Part shown: in pieces, positions 10,001 to 21,700 of the stretch | Layout of the letters: every line of letters begins with the position of its first letter | Position numbering within the stretch: the stretch's first letter is position 1 | Assembly: GCA_003194525.1 (NCBI GenBank) | Contig: NBIV01000631.1 | Span: 1-37,845, forward strand | Length of the DNA stretch: 37,845 bases | DNA from: Gracilariopsis chorda | Taxonomy: Eukaryota; Rhodophyta; Florideophyceae; Gracilariales; Gracilariaceae | Direction: 5' to 3' | The notes under the pieces: generated by a model | What the model was told of the DNA's origin: nothing | Database searches by the model: none | The model's input: only the letters and a program-made list of their open reading frames with translations | Translations under genes and position numbers: made by a program

Positions 10001-10418
10001 TGTTTTGGCCATTATACGACATTCTGAACAGCTGAGTCTGCACGGCTATACGAGACACTGTCCTGTTTGAGGCATATCGCGCATCAAGTAGTTGAAGCAT
10101 GCGACCGGGGTCATCATCCACATCCATAACTACACGCAACGGGGCATCACCAAGTGCACAAATGATGATTGCACATGCCTTTTCGCGCTTTGCGAGTGTA
10201 CGGGAGGGTGTCTGGGTAGCACTAGAACCAGACGCTTGTGTCATTATTCCACTAGATGACTCCTCCGAACTTGACATAACGACATTCCAGACACCTTTAA
10301 TACGACATGCAGCACGTAGACGGTGTCTCCATAGGGTGTAATCTTCTCCCCGCTTACCGTGGAAGCGCGGGATCTTCACACCAGAAGTGGTTTCTGACTC
10401 AACTTCGGAGTCTGACAT
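7032..10418 (-). CDS. Family B gag-pol polyprotein, 3' end cut by A1 insertion
   Basis: 1129 codons are present from the ATG to the A1 LTR, all open. Domains: gag with residues such as YTLWRHRL near the N-terminus; CCHC knuckle from C277 (CTFCDRDGHTQDRC); protease DSGAT at D355; integrase catalytic D552, D617 and E651 (33 residues between the last two); reverse transcriptase with DIKTAFLNG and YVDD at 1101-1104. The reading stops in the LTR at 7026 after one foreign codon. The missing part is the end of RT and all of RNase H. It resembles C closely and A only in the conserved motifs. The absence of any internal stop argues that B was young when A1 arrived. Confidence 0.93.
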
Positions 10419-11197
10419 GGTTCCAGAACGAGTTCAGTAACCGAAATTAGAACAAACAAGGTACGAAAATGAAGCAGAGTGAGGGACTCGATGCTTAGAA
10501 TCGCTATCAGAATAGACGAGAGGGCTGTTTTGGCGGTACAGCTTTGGACTGATAGCGGATGTCACACTATGTGGGTGATGCTGGAGTGGATTATACTCAA
10601 CACTTAACAGCGAGGGCGCCAGCGGAGACCGTGTAACCAAGTCTCAACGCTCGTCCAGACGCGTCTGGTACGCGAATCACAGGCGGAGTTCGGGTTCTCG
10701 ACGCCTGGAGTATACTCACGAGCAGCTCTGAAGCACACTCGGAAAGGAAACTAACTTCGTAAAAGCGGGCGCACTGACGGGAGATACTATCTCCGCTACC
10801 CTAAGGGTTGAACCCCTGGACCCTGGTAACTCTCTCCAGGTGAGGTACGAAATTCTTCGTGACCTACCCTGTTCTGCGCACTTCAGAACGAGGGGCTTTA
10901 TAATCCCTACGTGTCGTCCCAGGGAGGTTAGTAGCTGTCGCGATAAGCGTTCACCAGTTAACCCCTGCTAGACACTTGCAGGAAAATAGCGCGGTCTTCC
11001 TTGTGCGCTGAAGCACAGATGCAGTGATCGGAACAGGCGCAGGTCGGCTTACCAGAGAAGGGGTCTCTGAACGCTTTGCCTACTTTCACCACAACAACTG
11101 TACCTCCACAAGATACGCAAAACTTCTCGCAAGAACAGCTTCGTAGAACGCAAATAAAAGAATTAGTAAAGCGCGACGTCTGCAAAGAATCGACGCT
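10419..11197 (-). other. Leader of family B
   Basis: 779 bases between primer-binding site and gag start, without a convincing ORF on either strand. It contains the block shared with family A (10766-10819) and next to it a short hairpin, CCTGG...CCAGG, at 10822-10840. No other feature was recognised. Confidence 0.7.
10766..10819 (-). promoter_or_regulatory. Conserved leader block (B)
   Basis: Read on the minus strand this 54-base stretch aligns with A1 2023-2077 over its whole length with few differences. In B the part GGAGATA-G-TATCTCC is a perfect inverted repeat; in A it is imperfect. Its function is unknown. Confidence 0.6.
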
Positions 11198-11211
11198 CTG
11201 GGCCCATAACC
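11198..11211 (-). promoter_or_regulatory. Primer-binding site of B (half-tRNA iMet)
   Basis: The minus strand reads GGTTATGGGCCCAG directly after the LTR's terminal TCA, identical to the family A site. It fixes the inner boundary of the B LTR. Confidence 0.9.
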
Positions 11212-12022
11212 TGATGATAGTAATGTTAGTTGGGCTACGGCGGATCTGTAGAACAAAGAAAGAAGAAAAAGAAGCAGTGAAGGTTGCCAGTCTTGGGGCG
11301 AGTTTACTTGGTAGTGCAACTTCAGCGTGTTATATAGCACCTCTACGTCACACTACAACTACAAGAAAACCCTATACCACTAAGTGGGGACACCCAATAC
11401 TACCAATCATAAACAAACATAACACAATAAGGGTTGCACACACTGATTACAGCCAAGTACAACCATGCATAACAACATAACAACACATTACAACAATGCA
11501 GACCAAGTGAACCAAGTAGCCAGCAACGCACAATAAGTGAACCGGACACGCCAACAATGTGCCAGCATGTTGCAGCACTGTATAAACACTTACTCGCATC
11601 ATCATGACAATGACAAAGCACAAATACACATGCCACCGCATCCATGTACATACCCTAGGTGTGTTGCGTGCATGGCACGTGCCTGCTTGCACAACCGCAC
11701 ACATGACACACTTCCATATACCTGTAAACCACATGTAGCCACACATATTCTTCAGTACCATACCCATTCACCTTATGCCAAGTGGCCAGTTCCGTGCCAA
11801 GAGCCCATAGAATGCATAACACTTGTAATCAATACGTTGCATATGAGTGTTTGCAGTAGCCAATCATATGCCCGTTTCACGTTGGGTTTGAGAACACACG
11901 CATATGCGCTTTTGTAAAGCAGGTCCCAAAAACAGCCCTCCGTTATATGAAACTTTGTTTTCAAGTGTTGCACCATGATGTCCCAGTACTACCCGGCACT
12001 CGACTACGTGCTAACATCAACA
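11212..12022 (-). repeat. 5' LTR of family B
   Basis: 811 bp, starting TGTTGATG and ending ATCA on the minus strand. The inner end is set by the primer-binding site, and the outer end by the abrupt switch to family A gag sequence at 12023. Two stretches resemble family A LTRs far more than the coding regions do: 11834-11913 and 11356-11410. Only one LTR of this family is in the window, so the outer end rests on the TG and the junction. Confidence 0.85.
11329..11336 (-). promoter_or_regulatory. Putative TATA box of the B LTR
   Basis: The minus strand reads TATATAAC about 687 bases into the LTR, almost the same offset as the TATA box in family A LTRs. Motif and position only. Confidence 0.5.
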
Positions 12023-15000
12023 GAGTCCGGAAGTGACACGGCTTTGGTCGGTGCGCAGTCACGAGAGAAGTCCATGGTGTGCTACTACTGTGGTAAGAAG
12101 GGGCATATCCAGAGAAACTGTTTCAAGAGACAACGTGACGAAGCTAGCAAAGAGCAGAGTGCTGCCGCAAATCCAGCTGTGCAGACCGATCTCGGCAACG
12201 AGAAACGAGGATGCGACAGTGACTCTGGCTTTGTTTGTCTCATTGCGACAGGTTCTGTGGAAGAAAGTATCAGTGACTGGATCATTGACTCTGGTGCCAC
12301 CGCCCATATGACGTATGACGAGTCCATGTTTGACAGTTATAGCAAAAGAGAGTCTGCCGGTGTGAGTATCGGCAATGACTCGAAGCTGGAGTCTCTTGGT
12401 CATGGCAGTGTCCACCTTGATCTCGCTGTTGAAGGGCGTAAGAGCAAGTGCCGGTTGGGTGAAGTAGTGCACGTACCGAATCTAAGGTATCATCTGCTGT
12501 CAGTATCTGCGATGTGTGACCTGGGTGCGCGAGTGGTGTTTGACAAAACCAAAGTATGTGTATACAAAGGCAACACCATGATCGCCCAGGGCCGTCGCAT
12601 CAAAGGACTGTACTACCTATGTACCGCGATTGAAGTACCAGAAGACATGGACAACGCACTTGTGACTGACCTGTCACTATGGCATGCTCGAATGGCTCAT
12701 GTGAATGTGGATGGTATCAAACATATGGCTCGTAACGGTGTTGTGTCAGGGCTGAATGTGGACTTGAATCAATCGATGGATGTGTGTGACTCTTGTGTAG
12801 TGGGAAAATCTACACGTGCTCCAACTCCCAAGCAAGGGGGGGAACGGGCTTTGCACCCATTGGACCTAGTGCATTCGGACATTTGTGGTCCAATCCAAGT
12901 AGGTTCCTTGAGAAGTTCAAGCTACTTCGTCACATTCATCGATGATCACTCCCGTTTTTGCTTCTTGTACATGCTCAAGACCAAGGATGAGGTGTTCCAC
13001 GTGTTCGTGAAGTGGCTCAAGATGGTTCAAAATCAGAGTGACCGACATGTGAAAACCATCACCGCACGTGAGTCTGTGCTACATGCGTTACGCACAGACA
13101 ATGCTGGTGAATATGTGTCAAAGAAGTTTTCACAAGAGCTTGAACGTCACGGTATTGAACATCAGCGAACGGTGCCTTACAATCCACATCAGAATGGTCT
13201 GGCCGAACGGTTCAACCGAACACTCATGGACTTGGTGAAATCGATGCTGCATCACAAGAAACTGCCAAAGAGCTTCTGGGCTGAAGCATTGAACGTTGCA
13301 GTGTATGTGCGCAATCGAGTCACCTGCAAGGCCCTTCCGAGTGACGTGACACCACTCGAGATGTGGAGTGGATATGAACCTGACTTGAGCAATCTGCGTG
13401 TGTTCGGTAGCCGGTGCTGGTACAAAGTGGTGGACCACAAGCTGAAGAAGCTGGAGCAACGTGCCGTGGAGGCGATCTTTATTGGGTACACATCTGGATC
13501 GAACGGGTATAAACTGTGGGATGCGCAAAAGAAGAAGGTGGTTGTGTCGAGAGATGTGAGGTTTGACGAATGTAGTGGTTCAGATCAAGGTACTGACCAC
13601 GTTGATGATGACGACTATGCTGAGATCGACATCTCGGACAAGCCGAAATCAAACATCACATCCACCTCTACTAAACCCACCGATGCTGCCCAAGTTAAAC
13701 CCGCTGCACCAGATACTCCACCAGAAGAAGCTTCAGGCAGTGGCCACGATGAGCCCACAGCTGAGACAGAAGTTGAGCCAGACGTACCAGATCCACCACC
13801 ACTTCGGAGATCCACTCGTGAGCGTAGAGCGCCTACCTCGTGGTGGCGCGGCACTGCCCTACTCACTGCCAGTGATGACGTCCCATCCTCATACTCCGAT
13901 GCGGTGTCACGTCCTGATTCAAAAGCGTGGACCAAGGCCATGAACAGTGAGTACGAGTCTCTGATGGAGCATGACACATGGGAGTTAGTGCCAAGGCCAG
14001 CTGACAGCAACGTGATATCATCCAAGTGGGTATTTGTGCAAAAATATGAGGCTGGCGACAACGATGAACCGACAGTGAGGTACAAGGCTCGTGTGGTGGC
14101 TCGAGGGTTTCTGCAGATCGAAGGTGTAGACTTCTCCGAGACATATGCACCAGTGGTCAAATTCACATCCATTAGAATGATTCTGTCCATTGTAGCAGTG
14201 CAGGACTATCATCTGCACCAGATGGATGTGAAGACTGCATTCTTGAATGGCGACCTGGAATAGACTGTGTACATGGAGCAGCCGGACGGATTCATCAAAC
14301 CTGGGAACGAGGACTTGGTATGCCTTCTCAAGAAAGCCATCTATGGGCTACGACAGGCATCAAGGCAGTGGTTTGCAAAGATGTACTTGTTCCTCGTTGG
14401 TTGGATGGGTCTGAAGCCAAACGTCGCAGACGAGTGCGTCTACACCGGAGAGGTACTGGGAGCGCTTGTGATCATTGCTCTTTATGTGGACGATTTGCTC
14501 ATTGCTAGTCCAAGTATGGAGACAATGAATCGCGTAAAGCGTGAACTGTCAAAACGTTTTCAGATGAAGGATCTCAGTGAAGCGCGCATGGTACTTGGGT
14601 TCGAGATCCATCGTGATCGATCCAAAAGACAGCTGTACCTGACACAGTCTGCATACACGCGTAAGGTCTTAAAACGTTTTGGCATGTTGCAGTGCAAACC
14701 AATGGACACTCCCATGGACTCCGGTGCTGACCTCACTAAGGTAGAAGAGCCTCTGACGAACATCTCGTATCGCCAGGTGATCGGTTGTCTGATGTATCTC
14801 TCTGTTGGCACTCGACCGGACATCTCGTTTGCAGTGTCCAAGCTAGCCAAGTATGTCGAGAAACCTGGAGAGACTCATTGGAAAGCGGTCAAGCGTGTTC
14901 TGCGTTACCTCAATGGAACTCGCTCCCTCGGACTTACTTATGGCACCACGACTGATACTCAGCTGTATGGATACGTAGACTCTGACTGGGCAGGTGATAC

Positions 15001-15469
15001 ATCCAACCGCAAGTCCACCAGTGGGTATGTGTTCATGATGTGCGGTGCTCCTGTGTCTTGGAGCTCGCGCCAACAGGAAGTAGTTGCATTGTCTAGCGCT
15101 GAGGCTGAGTATGTGAGTCTGTGCAGTGGGACGAAGGAAGCGATCTGGCTGAGACGACTGTGGAGTGGCATTGGCAACGCAAGTGGACTACACGTGGATG
15201 AGTCAGTGACGCTAATGGTTGAGCCCACCTCTGTGTAAGTGGACAACCAAGGTTGCATCGACCTTGCTCGAAATGGAGTTGTGAACAAGCGTACTAAGCA
15301 CATTGATATTCGCTTTCACTTCACCACAGAGGCTCTACGCAACAAAGCTGTCCAGTTGCAGTACTGTTCCACGGAAGACATGGTTTCCGATATGCTGACG
15401 AAAGGGCTCGGTCGAGTTAAGCTGGCAAGGTTCCGCGGTGACTGTGGCTTGCTCCCCTTAGACCTTTGA
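12023..15469 (+). pseudogene. A2 gag-pol, 5'-truncated with two stop codons
   Basis: 3447 bases, exactly the length of the matching part of A1 (2786-6232), so there is no net indel. It has the CCHC knuckle, protease DSGAT, complete integrase, RT with YVDD and RNase H. Two nonsense changes break it: GAG to TAG at 14261-14263, in RT just after FLNGDLE, and TAC to TAA at 15236-15238, just before the last RNase H aspartate (DNQG). An ATG at 11975 in frame with it belongs to the B LTR and is not a real start. It differs from A1 in integrase near 12910 (LRSSS for LGGSR). Confidence 0.92.
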
Positions 15470-15479
15470 AGTCAGTGAC

Positions 15480-15489
15480 AGAGGGGGGG
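15480..15489 (+). promoter_or_regulatory. Polypurine tract of A2
   Basis: AGA followed by seven G, ending at the LTR's TG. Confidence 0.8.
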
Positions 15490-16237
15490 TGTTGGCAGTA
15501 GTACCTGTGCTGTCACTGAAAACCAAATGTTCCAGGGAGCATGGGCTGTTTTAGAGGGTACCTCTGCAAAAGCGCATATGCGGGTGTGCGCGAACCCAAC
15601 GTGAAACTGGCTTCTGATTGGCTACTGCGAATGTACATATGCAACGTGGTGCGTACAAGTGGTATGGCATAACTGGATCGGTTGGACACACCCACGTGTC
15701 CAGCTACTACAGTGGTCACAGTGTACGTTGTGTGCAGGGGATACTGGTGAAGTGGTTGACAGCTGGTACAAGTGGTACAGCAGTGGTTGGTACAATGGTA
15801 AGGTGCGCATGCACTGTCAACAGGTTTACACATGCACGGGTATATTGATGACATGGCACTAACACCACAGGTTAGGTGCCGACTTACCGTGACGTGTTGA
15901 CTTACCGTGATGTGTTGGCATGTGCTGGCGTGTGTTGGAGTCGTGAATTTGTGCCTTGTCATGGTCATGTGTATGTACGTAACTATTACGGAACGTTGGT
16001 GCGTTGGTGTGCGTTGATGTAATGAGGTTGTGCTGAGCTGGCTATGTCATGTTAGATGATGATTGGTAGTATTGAGTGTCCCTGCTTAGTGGTTTAGGTT
16101 TTACTTGTAGTTGGTGTTCCCGCGCAATTCGAGTTTAGAGTGGTACATAAGATGTGCCTGAAGGACCTCCAAGTAAATCCAAGCTAGAGCTGGCGAACTT
16201 CCCTTCCATCCCCTCAACTTCCTTTCAACTTTCAACA
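15490..16237 (+). repeat. LTR-c, family A short subtype (3' LTR of A2)
   Basis: 748 bp, TGTTGG...CAACA. Relative to the long subtype, 31 bp are missing between two GATGAC repeats. The TATA position reads TACATAAG (16144-16151), and GATGAA/ACACCTGG are replaced by GGTGAA/ACAGCTGG. It is followed by C sequence, not a primer-binding site. Confidence 0.93.
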
Positions 16238-16751
16238 AAGAGCAAATCTGGGGCGTCCAAGTCTTGCAATAAGCCGGCTGGTAGTTCATCAAAGATTGAG
16301 GTATGTGGTATAGCACTGGAAAAGTCGTCCATCGTACCTCCCGACAGTTGTGATATGGACACCTATGCCGATAGTGGTGCTACATCACACTTTTTCCATT
16401 CGTTGTCTGCGTTTACTCCGGAGTCTTTGCACAACGTAGAAAGTCGAACCATCATGCTTGCCGACAATACTGAAGTATGTGCAACGCAACGGGGTGACAT
16501 AGTACTGCCATTTGAGTACGCAAACCTACGATTGACTGATGTCCTGTTCGTTCCAGAACTGGAATACAATTTGGTGTCCGTAGGGTGCTTGGCGGACAAG
16601 GACATTGAATCTTTCTTTCGCTCAAGCGAAGTTCGTCTCACCTTGGGCAATGGGTTTGTAGTCGGCAGTGGCCATCGCGATCGACGCTCGGGGTTGTACA
16701 CCTTACCCGATCCGATATTGCAAGGTACCAACCCAACCCCATCCTCGTCAC
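16238..16751 (+). pseudogene. Family C gag-pol fragment (protease region)
   Basis: A piece of a third copia family, open throughout in the frame that encodes DTYADSGATSHFF (protease active site, near 16368). It then matches the stretch up to the pre-integrase region and is clearly related to family B (shared ADSGATSHFF, YNLVSVG, LADK, RLYTLP-like motifs). A2 borders it on the left and A3 on the right. The A3 insertion split the gene in mid-codon, and the reading frame is preserved across that site once A3 and one duplication copy are ignored. An apparent ATG start at 16154 belongs to the A2 LTR. Confidence 0.9.
16747..16751 (+). repeat. Target-site duplication of A3, left copy
   Basis: GTCAC directly before the A3 5' LTR. 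The same five bases follow the 3' LTR at 23508-23512. Five bases is the usual copia duplication length. This is the only complete pair in the window. Confidence 0.93.
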
Positions 16752-17499
16752 TGTTGGCAGTAGTACCTGTGCTGTCACTGAAAACCAAATGTTCCGGGGA
16801 GCATGGGCTGTTTTAGAGGGTAGCTCTGCAAAAGCGCATATGCGGGTGTGCGCGAACCCAACGTGAAACTGGCTTCTGATTGGCTACTGCAAATGTACAT
16901 ATGCAACGTGGTGCGTACAAGTGGTATGGCATAACTGGATCGGTTGGACACACCCACGTGTCCAGCTACTACAGTGGTCACAGTGTACGTTGTGTGCAGG
17001 GGATACTGGTGAAGTGGTTGACAGCTGGTACGAGTGGTACAGCAGTGGTTGGTACAATGGTAAGGTGCGCATGCACTGTCAACAGGTTTACACATGCACG
17101 GGTATATTGATGACATGGCACTAACACCACAGGTTACGTGCCGACTTACCGTGACGTGTTGACTTACCGTGATGTGTTGGCATGTGCTGGCGTGTGTTGG
17201 AGTCGTGAATTTGTGCCTTGTCATGGTCATGTGTATGCACGTAACTATTACGGAACGTTGGTGCGTTGGTGTGCGTTGATGTAATGAGGTTGTGCTGAGC
17301 TGGCTATGTCATGTTAGATGATGATTGGTAGTATTGAGTGTCCCTGCTTAGTGGTTTAGGTTTTACTTGTAGTTGGTGTTCCCGCGCAATTCGAGTTTAG
17401 AGTGGTACATAAGATGTGCCTGAAGGACCTCCAAGTAAATCCAAGCTAGAGCTGGCGAACTTCCCTTCCATCCCCTCAACTTCCTTTCAACTTTCAACA
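16752..17499 (+). repeat. LTR-d, short subtype (5' LTR of A3)
   Basis: 748 bp, TGTTGG...CAACA, lacking the 31 bp segment, with TACATAAG at 17406-17413. It is followed by the primer-binding site. Confidence 0.95.
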
Positions 17500-17513
17500 G
17501 GTTATGGGCCCAG
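17500..17513 (+). promoter_or_regulatory. Primer-binding site of A3
   Basis: GGTTATGGGCCCAG, directly after the LTR, complementary to the anticodon arm of initiator tRNA-Met. Confidence 0.9.
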
Positions 17514-18716
17514 CCCCGCTGACCGCTGCCGCTATCCCTTTCCGTATCGTTCGTCTGTCGCCGCTCTCCCTCACTGCCGTTCATCCGTTTCGCTGTTCTT
17601 GCCTCTTTCGTCGTTGCATCGGGTGTCTTGATCCCATTGTTGGTCGGTGTTGGTCATTCTCCTTTGGTTTGCGTTCCTCCCTGAGGGCGTTGGGGTGGTA
17701 GCGGTTCGACGTTTACTTCCTATCGTTGTTGAGTTGGGCCTCCGTTGTTGCCCGTGTTGTCGATCGCTATCTACTTTGTGTGTGACACTCCCTCTATCTT
17801 GTGTTTTGGGATCCCCGAGTCGTTTGTCGGGTCGTATCCGTGAGGTCGAGTCGGTCTAGTTTCGAAGTCTGGGCTCCGTGATCGTGTGCTCAGCAGTTGT
17901 TTGTTTTTCGTGTTTCTTAATCATCATCTGGTGTCCAGTGCGACGAGCGGTTGATCCGGGATACTTTGGGTGATTCCAGGTATCCGGGGACGTGAGCCTG
18001 GCGGCTTGAACCAAAGCGGGTGTACTGTCGAGCGGCTTCCCACCGGTCCATTTGGACAGATAACGGTGACGGTCGTTAAGACCTGGTAAGTTCAGCGGTG
18101 CATCTGTGGACGGGGTGCCGTGGCGTACTGCGCTGGTGCGGGTGATTGAATTATTTGTTTTGATCCTGACTGCGTGTCGGGATTCTTGGGCTGTTGCGAA
18201 GGTATTCCATAACGAGCTTTTGATCCGTGCATCTGACCCTTGGGCGTTTGTGCGGGGAGGCGACGTGGCGTAGGCTGACCTCCTTCTTAGGATCAGGCCG
18301 CGTGTGACCTTAAGTGGTTGCGCGTTAGCAGCGTACTTTGGTTGCCATAGTAGCTTCAGTTTCGAGGTCGCGCAAGTTCTTGCAAGAGGCCAGAAAGGGT
18401 TATACTTGGTGAAGGCATATCTTGGGTCATTTACCATCCTCTGGAAGCCTCGTAGAGAGCGACGCATCTTCTCCTTAGACGTAGGAGAGGGAAGACAGAA
18501 GAAGACGTCTTGTACCCGGAGCATCTCCGGGTGCCAGGGTCCGACACCCTAGGGTAGCGGAGGTAGTTTCTCCCGTCAGTGCGCCCGAATTTGAAGTTTT
18601 GTTGTTGTTGTTGTCGTTGTTTTTGTTGTTATTGTTGTCGTTGTTGCCATTTTTGTACTACTTAAGTGCCGTAGGTCTTTCATCGCACCTGTGCTGTTTG
18701 TTGACATCTACCAAGC
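17514..18716 (+). other. Leader of A3, with antisense open frame
   Basis: This leader matches that of A1. The minus strand is open for 222 codons (17856-18524). In A1 the same sequence is split into two overlapping frames by a 1-base difference in a G run (near 1576 in A1). The predicted product is basic and proline/threonine-rich with no motif I recognise, so I do not call it a gene. A perfect hairpin lies at 18515-18531, the conserved block at 18534-18587 and the GTT tract at 18597-18647. Confidence 0.65.
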
Positions 18717-21700
18717 ATGGATTCATTCGGTGGCATCAAGATTGAAAAGTTGGGCGAGGATGACTTCCATGTATGCAAGCAAAAGGTTGAGTTGCTGCTT
18801 GCACTCAAGGACCTCGATGACCATCTTGAATCAACCAGGCCTACGGACGATGACGAGTTGTCAGCATGGAAGAAGAAAGACGCCAAGGCCAGGGCTGTTA
18901 TTGGTCTCAGCATCAGTGATGAGCATTTGGACCATGTTAGGGATACCGAGAATGCTGCGGAAATGTGGAAAGCTATTTGCGATGTGTTCCAGCGTAAAAC
19001 GCTGCTCAACCGAATCAATGCAAGACGTGCCTTCTACACAGCCAAGATGCGAGATGATGAGAAAATGTTACACTTCATCAATCGTGTTCGTCATCTTGCA
19101 TCGGATCTGAAGAGCATGGACGTAGTGGTTGAGGAAGAAGACATCGCTATGGCAATCCTATGTGGGCTACCAGACCGCTTCGAACACCTCATTGTCGCTA
19201 TTGACACCACGATTGGTGATCGTAAACTCCACTTAGAGTTTGCGAAGAGTCGTTTGCTGCAAGAGGAACAGCGAATGAACGATCGTGCCAAGGAGGAGTC
19301 CGGAAGTGACACGGCTTTGGTCGGTGCGCAGTCACGAAAGAAGTCCATGGTGTGCTACTACTGTGGTAAGAAGGGGCATATCCAGAGAAACTGTTTCAAG
19401 AGACAACGTGACGAAGCTAGCAAAGAGCAGAGTGCTGCCGCAAACCCAGCTGTGCAGACCGATCTCGGCAACGAGAAACGAGGATGTGACAGTGACTCTG
19501 ACTTTGTTTGTCTCATTGCGACAGGTTCTGTGGAAGAAAGTATCAGTGACTGGATCATTGACTCTGGTGCCACCGCCCATATGACGTATGACGAGTCCAT
19601 GTTTGACAGTTATAGCAAAAGAGAGTCTGCCGGTGTGAGTATCGGCAATGACTCGAAGCTGGAGTCTCTTGGTCATGGCAGTGTCCACCTTGATCTCGCT
19701 GTTGAAGGGCGTAAGAGCAAGTGCCGGTTGGGTGAAGTAGTGCACGTACCGAATTTAAGGTATCATCTGCTGTCAGTGTCTGCGATGTGTGACCTGGGTG
19801 CGCGAGTGGTGTTTGACAAAACCAAAGTATGTGTATACAAAGGCAACACCATGATCGCCCAGGGCCGCATCAAAGGACTGTACTACCTATGTACCGCGAT
19901 TGAAGTACCAGAAGACATGGACAACGCACTTGTGACTGACCTGTCACTATGGCATGCTCGAATGGCTCATGTGAATGTGGATGGTATCAAACATATGGCT
20001 CGTAACGGTGTTGTGTCAGGGCTGAATGTGGACTTGAATCAATCGATGGTTGTGTGTGACTCTTGTGTAGTGGGAAAATCTACACGTGCTCCAACTCCCA
20101 AGCAAGGGGGGGAACGGGCTTTGCACCCATTGGACCTAGTGCATTCGGACATTTGTGGTCCAATCCAAGTAGGTTCCTTGGGAGGTTCACGCTACTTCGT
20201 CACATTCATCGATGATCACTCCCGTTTTTGCTTCTTGTACATGCTCAAGACCAAGGATGAGGTGTTCCACGTGTTCGTGAAGTGGCTCAAGATGGTTCAA
20301 AATCAGAGTGACCGACATGTGAAAACCATCACCGCACGTGAGTCTGTGCTACATGCGTTACGCACAGACAATGCTGGTGAATACGTGTCAAAGAAGTTTT
20401 CACAAGAGCTTGAACGTCACGGTATTGAACATCAGCGAACGGTGCCTTACAATCCACATCAGAATGGTCTGGCCGAACGGTTCAACCGAACACTCATGGA
20501 CTTGGTGAGATCGATGCTGCATCACAAGAAACTGCCAAAGAGCTTCTGGGCTGAAGCATTGAGCGTTGCAGTGTATGTGCGCAATCGAGTCACCTGCAAG
20601 GCCCTTCCGAGTGACGTGACACCACTCGAGATGTGGAGTGGATATGAACCTGACTTGAGCAATCTGCGTGTGTTCGGTAGCCGGTGCTGGTACAAAGTGG
20701 TGGACCACAAGCTGAAGAAGCTGGAGCAACGTGCCGTGGAGGCGATCTTTATTGGGTACACATCTGGATCGAACGGTTACAAACTGTGGGATGCGCAAAA
20801 GAAGAAGGTGGTTGTGTCGAGGGATGTCTGGTTTGACGAATGTAGTGGTTCAGATCAAGGTACTGACCACGTTAATGATGACGACTATGCTGAGATCGAC
20901 ATCTCGGACAAGCCGAAATCAAACATCACCTCCACCTCTACTACACCCATCGATGCTGCCCAAGTTGAACCCGCTGCACCAGATACTGCACCAGAAGAAG
21001 CTTCAGGCAGTGGCCACGATGAGCCCACAGCTCAGACAGAAGTTGAGCCAGACGTACCAGATCCACCACCACTTCGGAGATCCACTCGTGAGCGTAGAGC
21101 GCCTACCTCGTGGTGGCGCGGAACTGCCCTACTCACTGCCAGTGATGACATCCCATCCTCATACTCGGATGCCGTGTCACGTCCTGATTCAAAAGCGTGG
21201 ATCAAGGCCATGAACAGTGAGTACGAGTCTCTGATGGAGCATGACACATGGGAGTTAGTGCCAAGGCCAGCTGACAGCAACGTGATATCATCCAAGTGGG
21301 TATTTGTGCAAAAATATGAGGCTGGCGACAACGATGAACCGACAGTGAGGTACAAGGCTCGTGTGGTGTCTCGAGGGTTTCTGCAGATCGAAGGTGTAGA
21401 CTTCTCCGAGACGTATGCATCAGTGGTCAAATTCACATCCATTAGAATGATTCTGTCCATTGTAGCAGTGCAGAACTATCATCTGCACCAGATGGATGTG
21501 AAGACTGCATTGTTGAATGGCGACCTGGAAGAGACTGTGTACATGGAGCAGCCGGACGGATTCATCAAACCTGGGAACGAGGACTTGGTATGCCTTCTCA
21601 AGAAAGCCATCTATGGGCTACGACAGGCATCAAGGCAGTGGTTTGCAAAGATGTACTTGTTCCTCGTGGGTTGGATGGGTCTGAAGCCAAACGTTGCAGA

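Larger units (their letters stand above)
7032..12022 (-). mobile_element. Family B Ty1/copia element, 5' part
   Basis: A minus-strand copia element whose 5' LTR is at the right (11212-12022), followed by primer-binding site, leader and gag-pol. The A0-A1 array interrupts its reverse transcriptase. The rest of RT, RNase H and the 3' LTR must lie left of the window. On the right it abuts family A gag sequence (A2). The 5 bases after it are GAGTC (12023-12027), the expected target-site duplication. B therefore sits inside A2. Confidence 0.92.
12023..16237 (+). mobile_element. A2: 3' part of a family A element
   Basis: Family A sequence from codon ~194 of gag to the end of the 3' LTR. The 5' part is missing because B inserted at 12023; it should lie beyond the left window edge. 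The 3' LTR (short subtype) is followed by C sequence at 16238, so A2 itself lies in C. The 5 bases after it, AAGAG (16238-16242), are the expected duplication. Confidence 0.92.

Noticed and set aside
7051..10341. Plus-strand ORFs of 60-100 codons across the B region
   Set aside because: They are shadows of the long minus-strand gag-pol frame, without domains.
10419..11197. Host gene or RNA gene in the gap beside family B
   Set aside because: It lies exactly between the B primer-binding site and the gag start, and it shares a block with the A leader, so it is retrotransposon leader.
11975..12022. ATG at 11975 as the start of a 762-codon protein
   Set aside because: It lies in the B LTR on the opposite strand. 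The fusion to A2 gag is an accident of B inserting in A2.
14261..14263. Stop-codon readthrough as a regulatory device (also 22329-22331 and 24106-24108)
   Set aside because: The stops are at different places in each copy and not between gag and pol. They are ordinary nonsense mutations.
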